Of a stretch of 20,975 nucleotides of DNA, positions 1 through 6,630 are shown piece after piece. The notes beneath the pieces are model-generated. The model did no database searches and had not been told where the DNA came from. It saw only the letters and a program-made list of their open reading frames with translations. Within the stretch, counting starts at the first letter, position 1. Each line of letters begins with the position of its first letter. Position numbers and translations under genes: made by a program. Source of the stretch: Halieaceae bacterium UBA5085 (GTDB lineage Bacteria; Pseudomonadota; Gammaproteobacteria; Pseudomonadales; Halieaceae); assembly GCA_002414665.1 (NCBI GenBank), contig DIAF01000032.1, forward strand, positions 44,569 to 65,543, given 5' to 3'.

Positions 1-1711
1 TCTCCAGTACGCGGGCGTAGTAGAAGGCCGGTTGTTCCGGGTTGAAGCCCGGGTCGCGCCAGCGGACGGCGATCTGGCCGTCGCCCTTGTGACGATCATA
101 CTCGCAGGTCTCCAGGGACACGGCAGCGCCGTTGTCCGGGCAGCGGTGGGTGCGTGGGTCCGGGTTCAGCCCGTCCGCACAGCCGACATCAAACACGGTC
201 TCCCGGGTTGCGCCGTCCTCCACCCAGCCCTTGACGATCTGTACCCGCTGCAGCCAGGCGCTACCGGGATCTTTTGCGGCCCACAGCAGGAACTCGGGGC
301 CGGCGCCCGTGGCCTGTGCGAGTTCACCGCCCATGGTAACGCCTGTCGCGTAGGCCTGTTGCACCCAATCCGGCCGGGTAAGCAGGTCGTCGGGCCAGCC
401 CGCCCCGGCAAAGAAGCGCACGCTGATGCGCGGCCCGCTGGTGCCAAAGGTCTCCCGCCGCGCCAGCGCATCGTACAGGGCCTCGCGGGTGTTCTCGGTG
501 GCCCAGACGCCGGCCAGTCCCGCCGAGCTGTATTTGATGTGATGGGTGTTGATGAAACTGCCACCCCGGCGTGTCTCCGGCGTGCCATCAGCGCTGCCGA
601 TCTTGCCGTGGTAGTTGTCCTCTTCCACCTGTGAGCCGGAATTATGGCTATCGCTGGCGGCGATCACGCCGAAGCGGTAGGGATTGTAGCCCTGCTGCGT
701 CTGCAGCAGCAGGCCCGACAGCCAGGCATCGCGCACGTAGCTTCCCTGCACTTTGCCCAGGGTGCCGCGGCCACCGAGCAGGTCTTCCAGCAGCTCGAAA
801 CTTGCCCATTCATCGTTGGGTGACAGCAGCGGATGCGTTTCCGAGCTGCCCTTGATCTGGGAAATTTCAACCAGCGGTTCGTTGCGCTGACGCAGGGCCG
901 CATAGTCGGCATCAATGGCCTCGCCGCCAAACGCGACGTCGGTGGGAAACATCAGGCCGTTGCTCAGGTTGCTGTTGTGGGCAATGGCCATACCTTCAAT
1001 GCCGTGTGTGCGCTGCTCATCCAGCCAGGCCCACAGTGCGCGTGGCTCAACACTGTCGAAGCTGGAGAAAGGTTGGGCGGGCACCCGGCTGCTGCGGAAG
1101 ATAACGTTGCGGTGCAGGTTGACTTCCTCCATGGCGCCGGAGGAGGTCCATTCGTAGCCGATCAGGGTGCTGAATTCTCCGGGCCGGTAGTGGCGCTCGG
1201 CGCTGCGTACATACTCCTGCCAGATGGACTGGCGCAGCGCCTGGTCCACCAGTGCCGGCATGGGGTTGTTGTCGCCCAGGGTCATCAGCACTTCCAGCAC
1301 CGCGGCCTGCCGCCGCTCCGGGTCCTCGTCAGCCAGGCGGGCGGCAATCGGCAGGCCCGCCAATGCGCCCTGCGGTTCGAACAGGCGCGGCAATATGCCC
1401 ATGTACTCGGAGTGGTCGGTAATAGCGACGAAATCGAGTGGCGCACGCAGCTGGATGGTAACGCCGCTGATGTGGGGGATGGCCTCTCCCCGCGCAAAAC
1501 GGTAGGCATCATCGGGTGTCGTCCTCACGTTGAGCATGAACGCGTCGGGGGAGTTCATGGTGTGCACATGGAGCTCCCCGAAGAACGCCCGGGTACTCTG
1601 ACCGGCCGCGCCGGCGGAGGCCTCTGCGGTGTGTGCGGCGGTCTGTACCAGGCTGAGACACAGTGCTGCGCCCAGTTGCAGAATCGATCGCGTATCGGTT
1701 TTCAGGGGCAT
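1..1711 (-). CDS. DUF3604 family protein (secreted, PHP-like), 5' part only
   Basis: The frame is open from an ATG at 1711-1709 to the left edge, about 570 codons, so the C-terminus is missing. The N-terminus has a basic start (MPLKTDTR), a hydrophobic stretch around residues 9-25 and a small-residue region ending near residue 33. This looks like a Sec signal peptide and suggests a periplasmic or exported protein. Motifs resembling PHP-phosphoesterase metal sites follow: GELHVHT near residue 46, DFVAITDHSEYMG near 93, IAHNSNLSNG in the middle, and GVIAASDSHNSG further on. The segment at the window edge (AFYYARVLE) is typical of the DUF3604 C-terminal region. The family is widespread in marine bacteria and its biochemical role is not established as far as I know; a metal-dependent hydrolase is inference. 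The Shine-Dalgarno before the chosen start is weak. The gene is divergent from hppD across 221 bp. The family call is firm, the function unknown. Confidence 0.85.
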   Translation of the reverse strand, partial: MPLKTDTRSILQLGAALCLSLVQTAAHTAEASAGAAGQSTRAFFGELHVHTMNSPDAFMLNVRTTPDDAYRFARGEAIPHISGVTIQLRAPLDFVAITDHSEYMGILPRLFEPQGALAGLPIAARLADEDPERRQAAVLEVLMTLGDNNPMPALVDQALRQSIWQEYVRSAERHYRPGEFSTLIGYEWTSSGAMEEVNLHRNVIFRSSRVPAQPFSSFDSVEPRALWAWLDEQRTHGIEGMAIAHNSNLSNGLMFPTDVAFGGEAIDADYAALRQRNEPLVEISQIKGSSETHPLLSPNDEWASFELLEDLLGGRGTLGKVQGSYVRDAWLSGLLLQTQQGYNPYRFGVIAASDSHNSGSQVEEDNYHGKIGSADGTPETRRGGSFINTHHIKYSSAGLAGVWATENTREALYDALARRETFGTSGPRISVRFFAGAGWPDDLLTRPDWVQQAYATGVTMGGELAQATGAGPEFLLWAAKDPGSAWLQRVQIVKGWVEDGATRETVFDVGCADGLNPDPRTHRCPDNGAAVSLETCEYDRHKGDGQIAVRWRDPGFNPEQPAFYYARVLE

Positions 1712-1847
1712 GATGGTCTCGCTGCGAAAGCCAGTCTGCAGAGTAGTTGCAGGGGGGATGGCGGGCGAGTCCCGTCCCGCGGTTCCCCGTGCGTGGTTTG
1801 TATACGCGGACCGTTCCTCCGGATGATGTGGTCGACTCGCGGGATAA

Positions 1848-1863
1848 AGTTTCATTTGAAACT
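1848..1863. promoter_or_regulatory. 16-bp perfect palindrome, candidate repressor operator
   Basis: The sequence AGTTTCATTTGAAACT is a perfect inverted repeat with 7-bp arms and a 2-bp centre. Its right half contains the -35 hexamer of the hppD promoter (TTGAAA, 1856-1861). Protein binding here would block RNA polymerase, so a repressor site is the natural reading. The short compact palindrome suits a homodimeric winged-helix regulator such as a MarR-type protein. No regulator gene is visible in the window and the regulator identity is inference. Confidence 0.6.
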
Positions 1864-1884
1864 ATGTTGACCTGTGCCTATACT
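1856..1884 (+). promoter_or_regulatory. Sigma-70 promoter of the hppD operon
   Basis: The -35 is TTGAAA (1856-1861, 5 of 6 matches) and the -10 is TATACT (1879-1884, 5 of 6), separated by 17 bp. Transcription would start near 1891, giving a leader of about 42 nt before the hppD ATG. A TTGACC at 1867-1872 looks like a -35 but has no -10 at a proper distance. Confidence 0.65.
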
Positions 1885-1932
1885 CGGTAGCGGTTGGCGA
1901 TTTCGCGGCTGCGGCACCCCGGGAGGCACACA

Positions 1933-3015
1933 ATGTCAGATCTGTTCGAAAACCCCATGGGCCTGGACGGATTCGAGTTCGTCGAATTCACCGCACCGGC
2001 GCCGGGCGTGCTGGAGCCGGTGTTCGAATCCATGGGGTTTACCTGCGTGGCCCGGCATCGCAGCAAGGATGTGGCGCTGTGGCGGCAGGGTGATGTCAAC
2101 TTCCTGACCAACTACCAGCCCGGAAGTCACGCCTGGTACTACGCTCGCGAACATGGACCGTCGGCCTGCGGCATGGCGTTTCGCGTGCAGGACGCAACGC
2201 TGGCCTACAACCGGGCGCTGGAGAAAGGCGCGCAGCCGGTTACGGTGGAAACCGGCCCAATGGAACTGCGCCTGCCCGCCATCCGCGGCATCGGTGGCGC
2301 GATTCTCTACCTGATTGACCGCTACGCGGAAGGGCAGAGCATTTATGACATCGATTTTCATTGGGTGCCCGGCGCAGACAGGAAGCCCGCGGGCCTCGGC
2401 TTTCACACCCTGGACCACCTCACCCACAACGTGTACCGCGGTCGCATGGCCTATTGGGCCCGGTATTATGAGGAGCTGTTCGGGTTTCGCGAAATACGCT
2501 ACTTCGATATCGAGGGTGAGCACACGGGTCTCTTGTCGAAAGCCATGACGGCACCGGATGGCAAGATCCGCATCCCGCTGAACGAGGAGTCCCGCGGTGG
2601 CGGCCAGATCGAGGAGTTCCTGATGGCCTACAATGGCGAAGGGATACAGCACATTGCGCTGGCCTGCGACGACATCCTCGCCTGCTATGACCGGTTGCAG
2701 GCGGCAGGCATGACCTTCATGACCGCGCCTCCCGCCACTTACTACGAGATGCTGGAAGGGCGCTTGCCGGGTCACGGTGAGCCGGTGGCGGAATTGCAGT
2801 CGCGGGGTATTCTTCTCGACGGCAGCACGGAGGGGGGCAGCCCGCGGCTGCTCCTGCAGATTTTCTCCGCCAACCTGCTGGGCCCGATGTTTTTCGAATT
2901 CATCCAGCGCAAAGATGACGACGGTTTTGGTGAGGGCAATTTCAAGGCGCTGTTCGAATCGATCGAGCGCGATCAGCTCGCCCGGGGCGTGCTCAACGTC
3001 ACCCAGGCCGGGTGA
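1933..3015 (+). CDS. hppD: 4-hydroxyphenylpyruvate dioxygenase
   Basis: This 360-residue protein converts 4-hydroxyphenylpyruvate to homogentisate with Fe(II) and O2, the second step of tyrosine catabolism in the cytoplasm. The length equals that of bacterial HPPD. The Fe(II) triad is present at the expected places: H162 (in DHLTHNVYRGRM), H240 (in GEGIQHIALACDD) and E322 (in MFFEFIQRK). The C-terminal block GFGEGNFKALFESIERDQ is the family signature that closes over the active site. Two VOC-type halves are visible, a degenerate one around 10-140 and the catalytic one around 155-330. The ATG at 1933 is preferred over the in-frame ATG at 1894 because it has a GGGAGG at 1921-1926 and begins with the usual MSDLFENPMGLDGFEFVEF. 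It is first in the operon, with the next ATG 10 nt after its stop. Other VOC dioxygenases, for example 4-hydroxymandelate synthase, are less likely. Confidence 0.93.
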   Translation: MSDLFENPMGLDGFEFVEFTAPAPGVLEPVFESMGFTCVARHRSKDVALWRQGDVNFLTNYQPGSHAWYYAREHGPSACGMAFRVQDATLAYNRALEKGAQPVTVETGPMELRLPAIRGIGGAILYLIDRYAEGQSIYDIDFHWVPGADRKPAGLGFHTLDHLTHNVYRGRMAYWARYYEELFGFREIRYFDIEGEHTGLLSKAMTAPDGKIRIPLNEESRGGGQIEEFLMAYNGEGIQHIALACDDILACYDRLQAAGMTFMTAPPATYYEMLEGRLPGHGEPVAELQSRGILLDGSTEGGSPRLLLQIFSANLLGPMFFEFIQRKDDDGFGEGNFKALFESIERDQLARGVLNVTQAG

Positions 3016-3024
3016 GGAGGCGCC

Positions 3025-3567
3025 ATGCAGATCCGCCGGATTCATCATGTTGCATATCGCTGCAACGATACCCGGGAAACCGTGGAATTCTACCGCCGCG
3101 TGCTGAACATGCAGCTCGTGCTGGCCATTGCCGAGGATGAGGTGCCCTCCACCCGCGAGCCGGACCCCTACATGCACGTATTCCTCGATGCCGGCATGGG
3201 TAACGTGCTGGCGTTTTTCGAGTTGCCGAATTCGCCGCCGATGGGTCGCGACGGCAATACACCGGAGTGGGTGCAGCACATCGCCTTCGAGGTGGACAGT
3301 GAGGAGGCCTTGCTGGCCGCCAAAGCCGAGGTCGAGCAGCAGGGCATCGCGGTGGTCGGACCCACGCACCACGGTATCTTCCGCTCCATTTATTTCTTTG
3401 ATCCCAACGGGCATCGGCTGGAGCTGGCCGCCAATATTGCGCAACCGGGGGACCTCGACCGCTTGCGCGCGGTGGCGCCCGAAATGATCGAAGAGTGGTC
3501 CCGCACCCGCCGGGCGCCACGTCATGCGGCGTGGTTGCACGAACGTGAACCCGGAGAGAATCGATGA
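3025..3567 (+). CDS. Small VOC/glyoxalase-fold metalloprotein in the hppD operon
   Basis: This is a 180-residue single-chain vicinal-oxygen-chelate protein. Two beta-alpha-beta-beta-beta modules are apparent, around residues 4-67 and 80-140. Candidate metal ligands sit at the family positions: H8 (RIHHVAY), E66 (FFELP), H85 (VQHIAFEV) and E133 (HRLELAA). A full metal site is therefore likely, so this should be an enzyme. The tail after residue 140 is charged and may be helical. An AGGAGG at 3015-3020 overlaps the hppD stop, which implies translational coupling, and the stop overlaps the next start (ATGA). VOC enzymes include glyoxalases, epimerases and extradiol dioxygenases. Its place between hppD and the fumarylacetoacetase suggests a role in homogentisate or maleylacetoacetate handling, but the reaction cannot be read from sequence alone. 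I do not recognise a named gene. Confidence 0.85.
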   Translation: MQIRRIHHVAYRCNDTRETVEFYRRVLNMQLVLAIAEDEVPSTREPDPYMHVFLDAGMGNVLAFFELPNSPPMGRDGNTPEWVQHIAFEVDSEEALLAAKAEVEQQGIAVVGPTHHGIFRSIYFFDPNGHRLELAANIAQPGDLDRLRAVAPEMIEEWSRTRRAPRHAAWLHEREPGENR

Positions 3568-4565
3568 AACTGGCATCCCTGCGTGAAGGTCGTGATGGCG
3601 CACTTGTGGTGGTATCCCGAGACCTGCAGCGCTGCCTCGCGGCAGGCGTGACCCTGCAGCAGGCGCTCGACAACTGGACACAGCACCAGCCCGCGCTGTC
3701 GGCCTTGTCGGCGCGGGTCAACGAAGGTGAGGGAGCTGCGTTTGACCAGGCTGCCTGCGCTTCCCCCCTGCCTCGGGCCTTCCAATGGGCGGACGGCTCG
3801 GCCTACGTGAACCATGTGGAACTGGTGCGCAAGGCACGGGGCGCAGAGATGCCGGAGAGTTTCTGGACCGACCCGCTGATGTACCAGGGTGGTTCGGACA
3901 GCTTTCTCGGACCGCGGGACCCCATTGTGATGGATGACCCCGCTTGGGGCATCGATTTTGAAGGCGAAGTGGCGGTGGTGACGGGGGACGTACCCATGGG
4001 TGTCAGTCCGGCTCAGGCCGGTGCAGCTATCCGCCTGATCATGCTGGTCAACGATGTCTCCCTGCGCAACCTCATTCCGGCGGAGCTGGGCAAGGGCTTT
4101 GGATTCTTCCAGTCCAAGCCTTCCAGCGCCTTCAGTCCGGTGTGTGTCACGCCGGACGAACTGGCCGCGGCCTGGGATGGTGGACGACTGCACCTGCCGC
4201 TGAGCGTGCGCTATAACGGCGAGCGCTTCGGCGAGGCAAACGCCGGGGTGGATATGACGTTTGATTTCCCCACACTTATCGCCCACGCCGCGAAAACCCG
4301 CCCTTTATGTGCCGGAACCATCATCGGTTCAGGCACCGTATCCAACAAGGGCGCCGATGGGTCACCGGGCAAGCCGGTGGCGGAAGGTGGCCTGGGCTAT
4401 AGCTGTATCGCCGAGTTGCGGATGATTGAAACCCTGCGTGACGGCCAGCCCGCCACGGCGTTCATGCAGTTCGGTGACCGCGTATGCATTGAGATGAATG
4501 ATGCGGCCGGCCACAGCATTTTCGGCCGAATAGACCAGACGGTGATGGCTCCTGTCGCTGCCTAG
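3564..4565 (+). CDS. Fumarylacetoacetase / FAH-family hydrolase
   Basis: The 333-residue protein belongs to the fumarylacetoacetate hydrolase family and most resembles the roughly 330-residue bacterial type used in tyrosine degradation. It would cleave fumarylacetoacetate to fumarate and acetoacetate in the cytoplasm. Visible motifs are the N-terminal MKLASLREGRDG, the segment QWADGSAYVNHVELVRKARG around residues 75-94, the metal-binding IDFEGEVAVVTGD with E133 and E135, LVNDVSLRNL with D164, the GKGFGFFQSKP loop near 178, and the glycine-rich GSGTVSNKG near residue 255. The ATG overlaps the VOC stop as ATGA and has GGAGAG at 3553-3558, so the three genes form one operon. Members of this fold can also be other C-C hydrolases or isomerases, but the partnership with hppD favours fumarylacetoacetase. 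Confidence 0.9.
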   Translation: MKLASLREGRDGALVVVSRDLQRCLAAGVTLQQALDNWTQHQPALSALSARVNEGEGAAFDQAACASPLPRAFQWADGSAYVNHVELVRKARGAEMPESFWTDPLMYQGGSDSFLGPRDPIVMDDPAWGIDFEGEVAVVTGDVPMGVSPAQAGAAIRLIMLVNDVSLRNLIPAELGKGFGFFQSKPSSAFSPVCVTPDELAAAWDGGRLHLPLSVRYNGERFGEANAGVDMTFDFPTLIAHAAKTRPLCAGTIIGSGTVSNKGADGSPGKPVAEGGLGYSCIAELRMIETLRDGQPATAFMQFGDRVCIEMNDAAGHSIFGRIDQTVMAPVAA

Positions 4566-4568
4566 TGT

Positions 4569-4584
4569 GGCGCGCTGCCGCGCC
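4569..4584 (+). other. GC-rich hairpin just after the FAH gene
   Basis: GGCGCG (4569-4574) and CGCGCC (4579-4584) form a perfect 6-bp stem with a 4-nt loop, starting 4 nt after the stop codon. There is no U-tract, so it is not a standard intrinsic terminator. It may protect the 3' end or act as a weak pause. Confidence 0.4.
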
Positions 4585-4608
4585 AGCGGCTGCCCCGGTG
4601 CGATGGTG

Positions 4609-4639
4609 GTTTAACTATGCATTAAACAGAGAATATGCA
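4609..4639. promoter_or_regulatory. Inverted and direct repeats upstream of the LLM oxidoreductase
   Basis: GTTTAA (4609-4614) and TTAAAC (4622-4627) form an inverted repeat with a 7-nt spacer. TATGCA occurs twice at an 18-bp offset (4616-4621 and 4634-4639). This is the only AT-rich patch in the 144-bp gap before the LLM gene, so it is the likeliest promoter/operator zone. A weak promoter reading is TTAACT (4611-4616) with a -10 at 4634-4639 and a 17-bp spacer. The match is poor. Confidence 0.35.
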
Positions 4640-4709
4640 GTAACGGATTCCGCGTGTTGCGCGGCCGCTGGGTTAGCATGGTGCTCTTGCGCAGCAAAGG
4701 AGCAGGGGC

Positions 4710-5582
4710 ATGAAATTCTGGCAGGCGCTGGTCTGGACCGAACCGGAACAGCTGGTACCTCTGGCGCAGTTTGCCGAGGAACTGGGTTTCCACGGCGTGT
4801 TCAATGCCGACCACGCCGTATTCCCGGAAGAGGTGAAAACACCCTACCCCTACTCGGAGAGTGGCGTGGCGCCGATGACCGCCGATGCGCCTTACCCCGA
4901 CTGCTGGGTGAGTACGGCCTTCATGGCTGCCGCGACCCGGCGGCTGCACTTCACGACCTCGATTTACGTGCTGCCCCTGCGCAACCCCTTCGAGGTGGCG
5001 AAGGCTACCGGGTCACTGGATATCTTCAGCGGCGGCCGCTTTGCGCTTGGCATCGGCGCAGGCTGGATGAAGGACGAGTTCGACATCTACGGCGTGCCGT
5101 TTAAGGGTCGCGGGCAACGCATGGATGAGATGATCGATGTCATGCACAAGCTCTGGCAGGGTGGCATGGTTGAACACGACGGCCCGCTGTTCCCGTTTCC
5201 GCGGCTGTGTATTGAGCCTGCACCGGGGCACAATGTGCCGGTTTTCGTGGGCGGTGCCAACGAGGCGGCCCTGCGCCGCGCCGCGGTACGCGGCGACGGC
5301 TGGATCGGCGCCGGCAACCACCCGGATGAAGTCCCGGCGCTGATGGCGCGCTTGCGCGCACTGCGCGCGGAGGCCGGGCGCAGTGCGGAGCCCTTCGAAA
5401 CCATCGTCGGGCTGACCACGCCGCTGGAGGTTGCCACCCTGCAGCGTCTTGAGCAGGCCGGCATGACGTCGGCGGTGAACCTGCCTTTCAGTTACGTCCT
5501 CGGCAAGCGCTCCACGCTGGATGCCAAGAAGCGTTTCATGGAAGATTTCGAAAGACGCATCATGCGCCCACTGCGCGGTTGA
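4710..5582 (+). CDS. LLM-class (luciferase-like) flavin/F420 oxidoreductase
   Basis: The 290-residue protein has the bacterial luciferase-like TIM-barrel pattern of the TIGR03619/Rv2161c-type group. Typical segments are LAQFAEELGFHGVFNADHA near residue 18, TTSIYVLPLRNPFEVAKATG around 82-101, FSGGRFALGIGAGWMKDEF around 107-125 and GHNVPVFVGGANEAALRRAA near 173. Such enzymes oxidise or reduce small organic substrates, often alcohols, ketones or coenzyme-A-type intermediates, with reduced FMN or F420. The cofactor here is not determined by the sequence I can see, and F420 is uncommon in Gammaproteobacteria. The start is well supported by AAGGAG at 4697-4702, 7 nt before ATG. The next gene starts 28 nt after the stop, so the two are probably co-transcribed. 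Substrate unknown. Confidence 0.85.
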   Translation: MKFWQALVWTEPEQLVPLAQFAEELGFHGVFNADHAVFPEEVKTPYPYSESGVAPMTADAPYPDCWVSTAFMAAATRRLHFTTSIYVLPLRNPFEVAKATGSLDIFSGGRFALGIGAGWMKDEFDIYGVPFKGRGQRMDEMIDVMHKLWQGGMVEHDGPLFPFPRLCIEPAPGHNVPVFVGGANEAALRRAAVRGDGWIGAGNHPDEVPALMARLRALRAEAGRSAEPFETIVGLTTPLEVATLQRLEQAGMTSAVNLPFSYVLGKRSTLDAKKRFMEDFERRIMRPLRG

Positions 5583-5610
5583 GCCCCCGCCCAAAGACTG
5601 GAGACCCTGT

Positions 5611-6630
5611 ATGGTGGAGTTGCCCCTGGTACGCATACATGCCCCTGGCCAGCTGTCGCTGGATGCCGTAGCCGCTCCGGAGCCCGGCCCCGATGATGTG
5701 CTCGTTGCGGTGCAGCAGTGTGGCATCTGCGGGTCTGACCTGGGGTATACGGCGATGGGCGGCCTCCCGGGCTATCCCCTGCCCATGCCGCTGGGACATG
5801 AGCTGGCGGGGGTGGTCGAGCGAGTGGGAAACCGCGTGCAGGGATTTACCCCCGGAGATCGGGTGGTGGTGAACCCGACAGCGGGCGGGAACGCCATCGG
5901 CAACGGTGGCGCGGAGGGCGGGTTTGCGCCTTTGCTGCTGGTGCGCGGTGTCAGCCAGGACGCGGGTATTCTCTTTGCGTTGCCCGACGGCCTCAGCGAC
6001 GAGGAGGGTGCGTTGGTTGAGCCGCTGTCTGTTGCCATGCACGCCGCCAACCGCAGTGAGCTGTCGGCCGGCGACAAGCTGGTGATTTTCGGTGCCGGGC
6101 CGATCGGGCTCGGCGTTCTCCTGGTCGCGCGCTACCTTGGGCTTGACCGCTGTGTGGTTGTCGACCGCAGCGAACGCAGGCTGGCACTGGCCCGGGAGTT
6201 GGGCGCCACGGCCGTGCCTGCCGGGGATGATGGGCTGGCGGCGCGCTTGTGCGCGGAATTTGGCAGCGTGCAGTACCTGGGCCAGACGCTGCCGGATATT
6301 GATGTGCTGATCGAGGCGACCGGCGTCGGTGCGGTGTTTGAGCAGTGTGTGCAACTGGCGCGCTTTCGCAGTCGGCTTACGGTGGTGGGTGTGCACAAGG
6401 CGCCCGCACAGATCGACCTGCTCTCGGTGCTGGCGCGGGAGCTGCGCATCAGCGGCTCAATGGCTTACCCGGATGAGTTTCCGGCGGTGATCGATATGCT
6501 GGCCTCGGGCCGCGTTAACGCCAGCGCCCTGATCAGCCACCGCTTTCCACTGAGTGCGTTTGAGCAGGCCTTCGCCGTGGCCAGCGACCCCAACGAGGCA
6601 GTGAAGGTGATGGTGGACTGCCAGCGCTAG
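5611..6630 (+). CDS. Zinc-type medium-chain alcohol dehydrogenase lacking the structural zinc site
   Basis: This 339-residue medium-chain dehydrogenase has the catalytic zinc ligands C37 (CGICGSD), H63-E64 (LGHELAG) and probably E137 (LVEPLSVAMHA). Its Rossmann fold carries GAGPIG at 161-166, with D185 at the end of the second strand, which favours NAD over NADP. The lobe that normally carries four structural-zinc cysteines is replaced by NPTAGGNAIGNGGAEGGFAP (residues 88-107), with no cysteine. The catalytic domain spans about 1-145 and 290-339. The chosen ATG at 5611 has GGAG at 5600-5603; in-frame codons upstream belong to the end of the LLM gene. It likely oxidises a secondary alcohol or polyol, with the LLM protein as pathway partner. 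The substrate is unknown. Its stop overlaps the stop of the convergent sulfotransferase gene. Confidence 0.88.
   Translation: MVELPLVRIHAPGQLSLDAVAAPEPGPDDVLVAVQQCGICGSDLGYTAMGGLPGYPLPMPLGHELAGVVERVGNRVQGFTPGDRVVVNPTAGGNAIGNGGAEGGFAPLLLVRGVSQDAGILFALPDGLSDEEGALVEPLSVAMHAANRSELSAGDKLVIFGAGPIGLGVLLVARYLGLDRCVVVDRSERRLALARELGATAVPAGDDGLAARLCAEFGSVQYLGQTLPDIDVLIEATGVGAVFEQCVQLARFRSRLTVVGVHKAPAQIDLLSVLARELRISGSMAYPDEFPAVIDMLASGRVNASALISHRFPLSAFEQAFAVASDPNEAVKVMVDCQR

Larger units (their letters stand above)
1712..1932. other. Divergent intergenic region between DUF3604 gene and hppD
   Basis: This 221-bp gap between two divergently transcribed genes has no convincing ORF. Its right part holds the palindrome and promoter listed separately. 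On the minus strand a TATACA hexamer lies at 1804-1799, but it has no matching -35 box at normal spacing, so I do not call a promoter for the DUF3604 gene. Confidence 0.6.

Noticed and set aside
833..1870. Plus-strand open frame of 345 codons opposite the DUF3604 gene
   Set aside because: The minus strand encodes DUF3604 with signal peptide and metal motifs across the same bases; the plus frame has no domain.
1867..1872. TTGACC as the -35 of the hppD promoter
   Set aside because: The nearest good -10 (TATACT, 1879) is only 6 bp away and nothing fits at 16-18 bp.
1936..3681. Long minus-strand open frame (581 codons) opposite hppD and the VOC gene
   Set aside because: It is antisense to genes with clear families and catalytic residues. 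High GC leaves the opposite strand open, and the product matches nothing I recognise.
4565..5104. Open frame of 179 codons on the plus strand overlapping the LLM gene
   Set aside because: It is an alternative frame of the well-supported LLM oxidoreductase, has no ribosome-binding site and no recognisable domain.
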